Translations under genes and position numbers: made by a program | Source: Murinocardiopsis flavida | Lineage (GTDB): Bacteria; Actinomycetota; Actinomycetes; Streptosporangiales; Streptosporangiaceae | Assembly: GCF_003014485.1 (NCBI RefSeq) | Contig: NZ_PYGA01000003.1 | Span: 186,001 to 250,000 of the forward strand | Direction of reading: 5' to 3' | DNA length: 64,000 bases | Part shown: piece after piece, positions 55,638-63,961 of the stretch | How positions within the stretch are numbered: position 1 is the first letter of the stretch | How the letters are laid out: each line of letters opens with the position of its first letter | The notes under the pieces: generated by a model | What the model was told of the DNA's origin: nothing | Databases searched by the model: none | Seen by the model: the letters and a program-made list of their open reading frames with translations, nothing else

Positions 55638-57893
55638 ATGTCGAGTCACGCCGGTGCGGCGCACCGGACGGCCGACGTCGAGATCGAAACAGGGAGGCCG
55701 CGGCTCGTGGATGCTGTGAAATGGGGCCTGGTGATCATCACCCTGGCCGTGTCCGTGGCCGGGTGGGGCATGTTCGTCCACGCGGTGGCGGGCATCGTCC
55801 GCCGCATCCGGACCGGCCGCCCGGCACCCGAGCGGTTCGGGCCGTTCTGGCCGCGGCTGCGGACCACGGTCGTCGAGGCCGTCGGGCACACCCGGATGCT
55901 GAAATGGGGCATCGTCGGCGCGGCGCACTGGTGGGTGGCCTTCGGCTTCCTGCTGCTGATCCCGACGCTGGCCCAGGCATACGGCCAGTTGTTCGATCCG
56001 GCGTTCGTGCTGCCCCTCATCGGGCACTTCGCGCCGTTCGAGTTCGTGATCGACCTGTTCTCCATCGCGACCCTGATCGGCATCGCCGTCCTGGTCGCCA
56101 TCCGGCAGCTGGCGCACCCGCGGCGCCTCGGCCGCGCCTCGCGCTTCGAGGGGTCGAACATGCCCCGCGCCTACTTCGTCGAGGCCGTCATCGTGGCGAT
56201 CCCCGTGCTGGTGCTGTGCCTGCGCGGCATGGAGGGCGTGCTCCAGGGGATCGACTCCTACAATGCCCACTACCTGCTGACCTACCCGCTGGTGCTCGCG
56301 TTCTCCGGCATGGGGGCCGCCGCGCTCGCGACCGGGATCCTCGTCGCCGCGGCACTGAAGATCATCATCTCGATGGTGTGGATGATCGTGCTGGCCCGCA
56401 ACCTCACCATGGGCGTGGCCTGGCACCGGTTCGCGGCGTTCTTCAACATCTACTTCAAGCGCGACCCCGCCGGCGGCCCCGCGCTGGGGCCGCTCAAGCC
56501 GATGATGGACAAGACCGGCCGCGAACCGCTCGACTTCGAAGAGGCCGACCCCGACGAGGACCCCTTCGGCGCGGGCAAGGTCCAGGACTTCACCTGGAAG
56601 GGCCTGCTCGACTTCAGCACCTGCACCGAGTGCGGACGCTGCCAGTCCCAGTGCCCCGCGTGGAACACCGGCAAGCCGCTGTCGCCCAAGAAGCTCGTCA
56701 TGGACCTGCGCGACCACGCCTACGCCACCGCGCCCTACGCCATGGCCGGCACCACGGCCGAGACCCCCGGCATCCACGACGACGTCCTCGCCCTGCTGAG
56801 CCGCCCGCTGGTCGGCACGGAGGAGGAGAACGGCGTCATCCACCCCGACGTCCTCTGGTCCTGCACCAACTGCGGCGCGTGCGTCGAGCAGTGCCCGGTG
56901 GACATCGAGCACATCGACCACATCACCGACATGCGCCGCTACCAGGTGATGATCGAGTCGAGCTTCCCGTCCGAGGCCGGGACGCTGCTGAAGAACCTGG
57001 AGAACAAGGGCAACCCCTGGGGCATGGCCGAGGAGCGGCGGCTGGACTGGGTGGCCGAGCTCGCCGCGCAGGACGACCCGGTCGAGGTCACCGTGGTCGA
57101 GGACACCCTCCCCGAAGGCACCGAGTACCTCTTCTGGGTCGGCTGCGCCGGTGCGCTGGAGGACCGCGCGAAGAAGACCACGAAGGCCATCGCCGAGCTC
57201 CTCGACATGGCGGGGGTCCGGTTCGCGGTCCTGGGCGGCATGGAGGCGTGCACCGGCGACCCGGCCCGCCGCCTGGGCATGGAGTACGTCTTCCAGATGC
57301 TCGCCCAGCAGAACGTCGAGACGCTGAACGACGCGGGCGTCACCAAGATCGTCGCCTCGTGCCCGCACTGCTTCAACACGCTCGGCAAGGAGTACCCGCA
57401 ACTGGGCGGCGAGTACGAGGTGGTCCACCACAGCCAGCTGCTGGCCCGGCTGGTCGACGAGGGCCGGCTCACCCCGGTGCAGCGCATCGAGGAGAACATC
57501 ACCTACCACGACCCGTGCTTCCTCGGCCGGCACAACAAGGTCTACACGCCGCCGCGCGAGATCATGGCGCAGGTGCCCGGCGTGACCACGAAGGAGATGC
57601 ACCGCCACAAGGAGCGCGGGTTCTGCTGCGGTGCCGGCGGCGCCCGGATGTGGATGGAGGAGCGGCTGGGCAAGCGCATCAACACCGAGCGGGTGGACGA
57701 GGCGCTGGGGACCGACCCCGACACCGTGTCGACCGCGTGCCCGTTCTGCCAGGTGATGCTGGGCGACGCCATCAACGAGAAGAAGTCCCAGGGGCTCGCG
57801 AAGGAGTCGCTGGAGGTGGTCGACGTCTCCCAGCTGCTGCTCCGCTCGATGAAGACGCCTGCCGCCCCCGCCGCCCCCGCTGCCGAGGAGTAG
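55638..57893 (+). CDS. Membrane-bound Fe-S heterodisulfide-reductase-like protein
   Basis: A 751-aa protein. The first part (about 20-260) is a five-helix NarI/DsrM-like cytochrome-type membrane domain. Two 4Fe-4S motifs follow: CTECGRCQSQCPAW (about 328) and CTNCGACVEQCPVD (about 414). The C-terminal half has two CCG (HdrD) domains, including FWVGCAGALED, ASCPHCFNTLGKEY, YHDPCFLGRHNKV and the FCCGAGGARMW motif. Such fusions in actinomycetes are annotated as electron-transfer or lactate-utilisation-related reductases; the partner is unknown. It is a single gene with a 44-nt palindromic terminator. Confidence 0.87.
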   Translation: MSSHAGAAHRTADVEIETGRPRLVDAVKWGLVIITLAVSVAGWGMFVHAVAGIVRRIRTGRPAPERFGPFWPRLRTTVVEAVGHTRMLKWGIVGAAHWWVAFGFLLLIPTLAQAYGQLFDPAFVLPLIGHFAPFEFVIDLFSIATLIGIAVLVAIRQLAHPRRLGRASRFEGSNMPRAYFVEAVIVAIPVLVLCLRGMEGVLQGIDSYNAHYLLTYPLVLAFSGMGAAALATGILVAAALKIIISMVWMIVLARNLTMGVAWHRFAAFFNIYFKRDPAGGPALGPLKPMMDKTGREPLDFEEADPDEDPFGAGKVQDFTWKGLLDFSTCTECGRCQSQCPAWNTGKPLSPKKLVMDLRDHAYATAPYAMAGTTAETPGIHDDVLALLSRPLVGTEEENGVIHPDVLWSCTNCGACVEQCPVDIEHIDHITDMRRYQVMIESSFPSEAGTLLKNLENKGNPWGMAEERRLDWVAELAAQDDPVEVTVVEDTLPEGTEYLFWVGCAGALEDRAKKTTKAIAELLDMAGVRFAVLGGMEACTGDPARRLGMEYVFQMLAQQNVETLNDAGVTKIVASCPHCFNTLGKEYPQLGGEYEVVHHSQLLARLVDEGRLTPVQRIEENITYHDPCFLGRHNKVYTPPREIMAQVPGVTTKEMHRHKERGFCCGAGGARMWMEERLGKRINTERVDEALGTDPDTVSTACPFCQVMLGDAINEKKSQGLAKESLEVVDVSQLLLRSMKTPAAPAAPAAEE

Positions 57894-57904
57894 CCGCCGG
57901 ACGA

Positions 57905-57948
57905 CGGCAGGGGGGCGCCCGCCGTGCACGGCGGGCGCCCCCCTGCCG
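57905..57948. terminator. 44-nt perfect palindrome after the Fe-S reductase gene
   Basis: 22-bp arms without a loop (start CGGCAGGGGGGCGCCC) begin 11 bp past the stop at 57893. The minus-strand small gene ends at 57960, 12 bp beyond, so the hairpin serves both strands. It is the longest perfect palindrome I found in the window. Confidence 0.78.
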
Positions 57949-57959
57949 CGTGTCGGCCG

Positions 57960-58187
57960 TCAGAGCTGCTGGAGTGCGCGGCGGCGGCGGATGACGCGGC
58001 CGCTCGGGGTGTGCGTCTCGCGCAGCGGCGGGCGGGGCGGCACCCCCAGGACGCGGTCGAGCTCCTCGGCGCTCAGGCGCTCATCGGCGGTCGCGACGGC
58101 GGTGAGGACCTCGACGTACAGCTCGATCTCTGCGAGGGCGACGTGGTCGTGCTGGAATGCGCCGGCGTAGGTCTCCAGGTGGCACAC
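57960..58187 (-). CDS. Small unknown protein, probably cytosolic
   Basis: A 75-aa protein, not recognised. It is alpha-helical in character at the N-terminus (HDHVALAEIELYVEVLTAVA) and basic at the C-terminus (SGRVIRRRRALQQL). GTG 58187 follows GAAGGGG. It lies downstream of the gamma carbonic anhydrase on the same strand but 277 bp away, and the intervening region contains a terminator-like hairpin, so it is probably an independent unit. The long basic tail suggests nucleic-acid or membrane contact. Confidence 0.5.
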   Translation of the reverse strand: MCHLETYAGAFQHDHVALAEIELYVEVLTAVATADERLSAEELDRVLGVPPRPPLRETHTPSGRVIRRRRALQQL

Positions 58188-58433
58188 CCCCTTCGCGAAT
58201 TGCGCGCGGAGCCGGTGGGACGGCGTCGCGGAACCTGGTCATGGGAAACGAGGGCGGTGCCGACCTGAGGGGCGGCAATGGTCGACGGACCGTCCGAATA
58301 TCAGGCTACGGGCGGGACACGGAAAGCGCATGACCCATAGGGACCATTCTGGAGCCATCCGACGTTCTAGTTCTGCGGTCGGTCCCATTCATGACATTAC
58401 GGAAGCATGACTGGTCAGCTCGGGCGAATAGGC

Positions 58434-58459
58434 CATGGCCCCGCCATTGCCGGGCCATG
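58434..58459. terminator. Hairpin after the gamma carbonic anhydrase gene
   Basis: CATGGCCC and GGGCCATG (8-bp arms, ten-nt loop) lie five bp past the carbonic anhydrase stop at 58465. Weak relative to the other palindromes here. Confidence 0.45.
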
Positions 58460-58464
58460 AATGG

Positions 58465-59025
58465 TTATTTGCCGTTCTCGGATTCGCCCGGGCCCGCCGC
58501 GCGCGGCCGGACGTCCCGGTGCAGCCGCGCGAAACCGGCGTACTTCTCCGGGGTGTCGGCGAAGGACGCGCGGTCGCGGTCGGTGAGTTCGCGCACCACC
58601 GCGCCGGGGATCCCCGCCCACATGGTGCCCGCCGGGACGGTCTTGCCGGGCGGGACCAGCGCCCCCGCGGCGACCAGCGCGCCCTTCTCGACCCGCGCCC
58701 CATTGAGGACCACCGCGCCGATGCCGATGAGCGCGCCGTCCTCCACCACCGCGCCGTGCACCATGGCCTTGTGGCCGAGACTCACCCGGTCGCCGAGTAC
58801 GGTGGGGACACCGGGGTCGCAGTGCAGGCCGCACTGGTCCTGGATGTTGCAGTGCTCGCCGACGACGATCTCCTCGGTGTCGGCGCGCAGCACGGCGCCG
58901 TACCAGACGCTGCTCCCGGCCCCGATGCGCACCCGCCCCACCACGACGGCGCCCGGCGCGATCCACGCATCGGCGCTGATGTCGGGGGTGCCGAACGGCG
59001 CGTCGCCGATGTAAGGGCCGTCCAT
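58465..59025 (-). CDS. Gamma carbonic anhydrase-type hexapeptide-repeat protein
   Basis: A 186-aa left-handed beta-helix protein. Repeats of the [LIV]-G-x4 type run from about residue 10 to 140 (GRVRIGAGSSVWYGAVLRAD, IGIGAVVLNGARVEKGALV). The three zinc histidines are visible in HCNIQDQCGLHCDP and VSLGHKAMVHGAVV, so it resembles Cam/YrdA/PaaY enzymes that hydrate CO2 or bind CoA. The start ATG 59025 has AAGGA at nine nt; the upstream in-frame ATG 59109 lacks support. Single gene. Confidence 0.87.
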   Translation of the reverse strand: MDGPYIGDAPFGTPDISADAWIAPGAVVVGRVRIGAGSSVWYGAVLRADTEEIVVGEHCNIQDQCGLHCDPGVPTVLGDRVSLGHKAMVHGAVVEDGALIGIGAVVLNGARVEKGALVAAGALVPPGKTVPAGTMWAGIPGAVVRELTDRDRASFADTPEKYAGFARLHRDVRPRAAGPGESENGK

Positions 59026-59421
59026 GGCCGTCCTTCCCCTCGGGGCGGTGCCGGCGGCGGACGCCGGACGGCCCCGTGTCCGAACCATCGAATGGCCTAT
59101 ACCGCCCACACCTGTGCGATGACGCGCATACCTTAGTAGAGGCGTGTCGTGCGACCGTCGAGGGACCGGTGCGCTCCCCGCTGCGACGAGGACTATTGAG
59201 GCGCGAGCGGGGGAGTACTAGCGTTATTCAGCACAACGTAGTCAGTGCGTCACACTTCGCACGCGAACTCGCAAACCTGCCGGACGGAACCGGATGTTGC
59301 CGCTCACACGGTGACTTCAGTCGAAATGCATGTCACACATGTGTTTTCGGGGCGTTATTGGAATGATAGGCAGGGGATCGAGGCACCCGTCCGAACAGCA
59401 GCCGACCTGGTTGATTAGGAT
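59026..59421. promoter_or_regulatory. Divergent region before the DivIVA-domain gene
   Basis: A 396-bp gap with no gene. The last 150 bp are less GC-rich. A palindrome ACACATGTGT (59335-59344) and a possible -10 GATAGG lie 50-90 bp before the DivIVA start. The ribosome site before ATG 59422 is weak (AGGA one nt away), so initiation may depend on transcript end position. Confidence 0.35.
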
Positions 59422-60744
59422 ATGAACGAGCACAGCCCAGAGATACTGCCGAACCTCCTGCGCCGCGACGCCTTCACGACCGTGCGCAAGGGTGGTTACG
59501 ACAAGGACCAGGTGGACGAGTACGTCGTCCGCAACCACAACCAGATCCGCGACCTCCAGGAGAGGCTGGCGCGCGCGCACGACGAGCTGGAGCAGCTGCG
59601 CCGCGACCTCGCCAACGCCAAGGAGCAGGCCGCGGTCAAGCCCGAGCACGAGCAGATCAGTGAGCGGATGGCCGAGATCCTGCGCATCGCGGAGGAAGAG
59701 GCCAAGGACAAGCGCTCCAAGGTCGGCCGCGAGGCCGAGGAGATCCGCAACAAGGCCCAAGGCGACGCCCAGAAGCGGATGAAGGACGCCGAGGAGCACG
59801 CCGAGCGCGTCATCAAGAGTGCGCGCAACGAGGCCCAGGAGATGCTCAGCACCTCCAAGACAGAGTCCGACCAGGTGCGCAACCAGGCCAAGGAGGAGTC
59901 GGAGCGCCGCGTTGCCGACGCCGACGCCCGGGCCAAGAAGATCAACACCACGGCCGACCGCCGGCTCGCAACGCTGACCGCGACCCACAACGAAGCGGTC
60001 CGCCGGCTCACCGACATGCGCGTGACGCTCGCCGAGCTGCTGGAGGCCGAGACCAACTCCGGTCCGCTCGACCCCGGCCCGGCACCGATCCCGGAGGACA
60101 ACGCCGCACCGGCGCAGCCGGGGACCCCGGCCAAGCCGGCCGCGTCGGCACCGTCGGCCGGGCGGCAGGCACGGCCGGCCCAGCAGGCACCCGCGGGCAC
60201 CGGCCCGCAGCCGCCGCAGCCGCCGCAGAACGGCACGGGTCCGCAGGCGCCGCAGCACGCCGGTACCGGGCCGCACGCGGCGCAGACCGGCGGCGGGCCG
60301 CAGCAGGGTGCGCAGGCTCCCGCACGGGGCGGCAACGCAGCGGGCCCCGCCAAGGGCCCGCAGCCCAAGCCCGCCGCCGCGAAGCCGGAGCAGCAGCCCA
60401 AGCCGGCCGCGGCAAAGCCGGAGCAGCCGAAGCAGGGGCCCGCGAAGCCGGCCCCGGCCAAGGGTGCCGCGCCCGAGGTCGACGACACCACCGTCAACCT
60501 CGAACCCGGCCAGATCACCGCCGAGCAGGCACGGGCGTCCGACACCCCGCAGCAGCAGGGCCGTCCGGCGCCGAACCGGCCGCAGGGATTCCACTACAAC
60601 GGCCCGGCCGCCGATGAGGACCCGACCATCGCGAACGACCCCGGGATCACCGGCATGTACCAGCGGCCGGAATCCGAAGGGCCGAACGCCGCCGCCGACG
60701 CGGCCGACAAGGAGAAGGAAGGCGTGCGCATCATCAAACCCTGA
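59422..60744 (+). CDS. DivIVA-domain coiled-coil protein with disordered Pro/Gln-rich tail
   Basis: A 440-aa protein. Residues about 13-60 form the DivIVA N-terminal membrane-binding domain (LRRDAFTTVRKGGYDKDQVDEY). A charged coiled coil (about 40-210) follows, with QIRDLQERLARAHDELEQL and repeated Ala/Glu/Lys heptads. The last 220 residues are low-complexity (Pro, Gln, Ala, Gly, with AAAKPEQ units) and probably disordered, like tails of cell-pole scaffold proteins in actinomycetes. It is likely involved in polar growth, septation or membrane curvature; this is inference. A strong terminator follows at 60779. Confidence 0.78.
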   Translation: MNEHSPEILPNLLRRDAFTTVRKGGYDKDQVDEYVVRNHNQIRDLQERLARAHDELEQLRRDLANAKEQAAVKPEHEQISERMAEILRIAEEEAKDKRSKVGREAEEIRNKAQGDAQKRMKDAEEHAERVIKSARNEAQEMLSTSKTESDQVRNQAKEESERRVADADARAKKINTTADRRLATLTATHNEAVRRLTDMRVTLAELLEAETNSGPLDPGPAPIPEDNAAPAQPGTPAKPAASAPSAGRQARPAQQAPAGTGPQPPQPPQNGTGPQAPQHAGTGPHAAQTGGGPQQGAQAPARGGNAAGPAKGPQPKPAAAKPEQQPKPAAAKPEQPKQGPAKPAPAKGAAPEVDDTTVNLEPGQITAEQARASDTPQQQGRPAPNRPQGFHYNGPAADEDPTIANDPGITGMYQRPESEGPNAAADAADKEKEGVRIIKP

Positions 60745-60778
60745 TCCGCGCCACTCCCGGGTGCTGCCTGTTCGGTGC

Positions 60779-60811
60779 GCCGGGGGCCGGACCCCGTGTC
60801 CGGCCCCCGGC
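60779..60811. terminator. Terminator after the DivIVA-domain gene
   Basis: 14-bp arms (60779-60792 and 60798-60811, start GCCGGGGGCCGGAC) close a five-nt loop, 35 bp past the stop. Confidence 0.75.
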
Positions 60812-60907
60812 CGCGCGTCGGCCATGCCGGTGTTTTGTGGCGTCCTGACCAGTCATGGCGCCCTTGTCGGCCGCCGCCCGACCCGGTCGGCTACGATGCC
60901 GAAAGCC

Positions 60908-61357
60908 ATGATTATCCGCTCGGCCATACGGTCTGACCTCGGTGCGATCCTGCGACTCCTGCGCGATCTGGGCGATACCACCCCCGCGCAGAGTGGCACG
61001 GTCCGCATGTCCTCCGCGGCGGTCCGCGCCTGGACCCGGATCGAGACCGATCCCGACCGCTCCGTCCTGGTGGCCGAGCGCCGCGGCCAGATCATCGGCA
61101 CGCTCGACCTGATCGTGCTCGCGAACCTCACCCACGACGCCCAGCCCTGGGCGGTCATCGACAACGTGGTGGTCGACGCAGCCTGCCGCCGGGCCGGCGT
61201 GGGCCGCGCGCTGATGGACGAGGCCGTCGACCGCGCGGCGCAGGCCGGCTGCTACCGGGTGGAGCTCATCTCCCACGACGGACGGCACGCCGCCCACGCG
61301 TTCTACCGCGCGCTGGGCTTCGACAACACCGCCGAGGGGTTCCGCAGGCACCTGTGA
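60908..61357 (+). CDS. GNAT family N-acetyltransferase
   Basis: A 149-aa acetyl-CoA-dependent transferase. The acetyl-CoA site is RAGVGRALMDEAV (near residue 95-107), preceded by the beta4 strand AVIDNVVVDAACR. The start is ATG 60908 or, in frame, ATG 60896; no ribosome site is evident, and a TACGAT -10-like box is nearby, so a leaderless transcript is possible. The substrate is not evident. Confidence 0.83.
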   Translation: MIIRSAIRSDLGAILRLLRDLGDTTPAQSGTVRMSSAAVRAWTRIETDPDRSVLVAERRGQIIGTLDLIVLANLTHDAQPWAVIDNVVVDAACRRAGVGRALMDEAVDRAAQAGCYRVELISHDGRHAAHAFYRALGFDNTAEGFRRHL

Positions 61358-61396
61358 ACCGGCCGGACACGCCGCACGAGGCCGCGCGCCCGGCCG

Positions 61397-61462
61397 CCCC
61401 GGCCCTCAGTCCCGGCCGCCCCGGCCCTCAGTCCCGGCCGCCCCGGCCCTCAGTCCCGGCCG
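61397..61462. repeat. Three 22-bp tandem repeats spanning the MFS stop codon
   Basis: Perfect units CCCCGGCCCTCAGTCCCGGC followed by CG lie at 61397-61418, 61419-61440 and 61441-61462. The third contains the last codons and the stop of the minus-strand MFS gene (61450-61452), so two extra copies of its 3' end have been added. Convergent with the GNAT gene. Confidence 0.8.
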
Positions 61463-63123
61463 GAGCGCAGCGGGACCTGCTTGAGGAACAGCACCATGAC
61501 GAACCCCACCAGCGCGATCGGGATGCCCGCGATGAACACGGCGTGCATCGCGTCGCCGTAGACCCCGACGATCAGCTGCTGCGTCTGCGGGGGGAGCGCC
61601 TGGATCGCCTCGGGCGACCCCGCGGCGGCGTCCGCCGCACCGGGGCCGGCCTTCGCCATCAGCGGCGCCAGCCCGGTGCGCAGCTCGTGGGTCATGATCG
61701 CGCCGAACGCCGCGACCCCCACCGCGCCGCCCAGGTTGCGGAAGAACGACACCGCTGACGTCGCCGCGGCCATGTCGGCCCGCTCCAGTGCGTTCTGCGT
61801 GGCGAGGATGAGGATCTGCATCGACAGGCCCAGCCCCAGCCCGATGACGCACACCCCGGCGCCGACCAGCGCCAGGCCGGAGTCCTCCTCGACCCGGGTG
61901 AGGGTGAGGTAGCCGGCGGCGACCAGCAGCGTCCCGACGACGGGGAACACCTTCCAGTGCCCGGTGCGGCTCACCAGGAACCCCGACGAGATCGACGCCG
62001 CGAGCAGGCCGAGCACCATCGGCAGTGTCATCAGGCCCGACGCGGTGGGGCTCATCCCGCGCACGATCTGGAGGTACTGCGGGAAGTAGATCATCACGCC
62101 GAACATCGACATGCCGATCGCCATCGACGTCAGCGACGCGAAGATGAAGGTCCGGTTGCGGAACAGCCGGGGCGGCAGGATCGGGTCGTGCGCGCGGATC
62201 TCGGCGGCGACGGCGAGTGCGGCGAGGACGGCGGCCGCGGCGAAGAACAGGTAGGTCGGCACCGAGTTCCAGGCGAACTCCTTGCCGCCGAGGCTGAGGA
62301 CCAGCATGAGCGCGCTCGCCGCGCCGACGATGCAGGTGGCGCCCCACCAGTCGAGGCGGGCGTCGCCGCGCGGGCGCTGCGGCAGCTTCAGCATCCGCTG
62401 GATCACGATGAAGGCCACCACGGCGAGCGGCACGGTGATGAAGAAGCACCAGCGCCAGCCGAGCGGGCTGTCGACCAGGAAGCCGCCGAGCAGCGGGCCC
62501 GCGACCGTCGACACGCCGAAGACCGCGCCGAGGAAGCCGGAGTAGCGCCCGCGCTCCCTGGGCTCCACCACGTCGCCGAGGATGATCTGCGGCAGCGCCG
62601 CGAGCCCGCCGGCGCCGATGCCCTGGATCGCCCGCGCGCCGATGAGCCAGTAGATGTCGGTGGCGAACCCGGCGGCGACCGACGACGTGATGAAGATGAC
62701 CAGCGCGATCTGGAAGAGCAGCTTGCGCCCCCAGATATCGGAGAGCTTGCCCCACAGGGGGGTGGACGCGGTCATGGTGAGCAGGGTGGCGCTCGCCACC
62801 CAGGAGAGCTTGTCCTGGCCGCCGAGCTCCCCGATGATCGTCGGCAGCGCCGTGCCGACGATCGACGTCGTGAGCATCGACGTGAGCATCGCCAGCATGA
62901 GGCCGACGAGGATCTCGATGATCTGGCGGTGCGTGTACCGCCGTTCGGCGGGCGCGTCCGCCGCCGCGTCCGCCGCCGCGTCGGCCTGCGCGTCGGCCTG
63001 CGCGTCGGTCCGCCCGTTTGCATGCCCGTCCGCCTGCTCTGCGGGCGGCTGCGGCACGGCCGCGACGGCGCCGCCGTCGGCGGCGCTTTCTGCTTCCGGC
63101 GGTGTCCGGCCCTCTCGACGCAT
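61450..63123 (-). CDS. DHA2-type 14-helix MFS drug exporter
   Basis: A protein of about 557 aa with 14 predicted helices, as in EmrB/QacA-like proton-driven multidrug exporters. Motif A-like GKLSDIWGRKLLFQI lies after helix 2, motif C-like GVSTVAGPLLGGFLVD in helix 5, and the C-terminal half repeats the fold. About 60 residues before the first helix are low-complexity (repeats of ADAAADA and AQADAQADA types). ATG 63123 has GGGGGAG upstream; earlier GTG 63147 is possible. It is divergent from a TetR gene, the standard arrangement for a regulated drug exporter. Confidence 0.87.
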   Translation of the reverse strand: MRREGRTPPEAESAADGGAVAAVPQPPAEQADGHANGRTDAQADAQADAAADAAADAPAERRYTHRQIIEILVGLMLAMLTSMLTTSIVGTALPTIIGELGGQDKLSWVASATLLTMTASTPLWGKLSDIWGRKLLFQIALVIFITSSVAAGFATDIYWLIGARAIQGIGAGGLAALPQIILGDVVEPRERGRYSGFLGAVFGVSTVAGPLLGGFLVDSPLGWRWCFFITVPLAVVAFIVIQRMLKLPQRPRGDARLDWWGATCIVGAASALMLVLSLGGKEFAWNSVPTYLFFAAAAVLAALAVAAEIRAHDPILPPRLFRNRTFIFASLTSMAIGMSMFGVMIYFPQYLQIVRGMSPTASGLMTLPMVLGLLAASISSGFLVSRTGHWKVFPVVGTLLVAAGYLTLTRVEEDSGLALVGAGVCVIGLGLGLSMQILILATQNALERADMAAATSAVSFFRNLGGAVGVAAFGAIMTHELRTGLAPLMAKAGPGAADAAAGSPEAIQALPPQTQQLIVGVYGDAMHAVFIAGIPIALVGFVMVLFLKQVPLRSGRD

Positions 63124-63231
63124 TGTCGGCTCCCCCGGCTCGGTCACTGAACCCCCATAACACTCGTACCCGGACACACCGCCCCGCACATTTGGTGCGG
63201 AGTGGGGAAATCAGGACTACTACCGGTATAA

Positions 63232-63269
63232 GTAAACAGTGTTGACTTGTCAAATCGGGGGGCTATAGT
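63232..63269 (+). promoter_or_regulatory. TetR promoter and operator between TetR and the MFS exporter
   Basis: GTAAACA-G-TGTTGAC (63232-63246) is an inverted repeat with 6 of 7 matching arm positions. TTGACT (63242-63247) and TATAGT (63264-63269), 16 bp apart, form a plus-strand promoter for the TetR gene. The operator overlaps the -35 box, so the TetR could repress itself and the divergent exporter. Confidence 0.6.
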
Positions 63270-63361
63270 TCGGGGACCGCGAACCATGGGAGGCGCCGAC
63301 GGCAGGCGCCGGGGAGCGGCGGCATTCGGCAGGGCGACACGACACGACCCAGGGGGCGGCA

Positions 63362-63961
63362 GTGACGAACGAGGTGGACGCCGGTCCGGGACCCGACCGC
63401 GCCCGGGGCCGCGACCGGGAGGCCACCAGGAAGCGCATCCTCGACAGCGCCCGCGAACTCTTCACCGCCGAGGGGTACGCCCAGGTGTCGTCCCGCCGGA
63501 TCGCCGCCGCCGCCGGCGTGAACGTCGCGCTCATCAACCGCTACTTCGGCGCGAAGCGCGGCCTCCTCGCCGAGGTCATCGCCGAGGAGGCGGTGTTCCC
63601 CAAGATCTTCGAGGGCGACCGCGCGGGGCTGCCGCGCCGCCTCGCGGAGCACGTGGTGTACCGCTCGCTCGGCGAGGGGACCCCGTTGCAGCGCGCGCTG
63701 GAGCACTCGGCGAGCGACCCCGACCTGCGGCAGGTCCACAAGGAGCGGGTGAAGAGCGCGATATTGGAGCCGCTGGCCGCCTTCATCGGCGGCCCCGACG
63801 CGGGGACGCGGGCGTCGCTGGTGGTCTCGCTGCTGCTCGGTGTCGGCACGCTCAAGCGCGTCGAGAGCGGTGGCGCGCTGCTCGACCACGACCCGGCGGA
63901 CCTCGTGGACCGCCTGACCGCCGTAATCGCCGCCTGCCTGGAGGGCGGGCCCGCCCGGTAG
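63362..63961 (+). CDS. TetR family regulator of the DHA2 exporter
   Basis: A 199-aa TetR protein. The N-terminal HTH has RILDSARELFTAEGYAQVSSRRIAAAAGVNVALINRYF-type helices, beginning KRILDSARELFTAEGYAQVS and ending NVALINRYFGAKRGLLAEVI. The C-terminal domain is a typical TetR_C helical region. The start is GTG 63362 with AGGGGGC upstream. It is divergent from the DHA2 exporter with a shared operator and is the natural candidate repressor of that gene. Confidence 0.87.
   Translation: MTNEVDAGPGPDRARGRDREATRKRILDSARELFTAEGYAQVSSRRIAAAAGVNVALINRYFGAKRGLLAEVIAEEAVFPKIFEGDRAGLPRRLAEHVVYRSLGEGTPLQRALEHSASDPDLRQVHKERVKSAILEPLAAFIGGPDAGTRASLVVSLLLGVGTLKRVESGGALLDHDPADLVDRLTAVIAACLEGGPAR

Noticed and set aside
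58435-59136. 233-aa plus-strand frame opposite the carbonic anhydrase
   Set aside because: The carbonic anhydrase has clear hexapeptide repeats and zinc histidines on the other strand.
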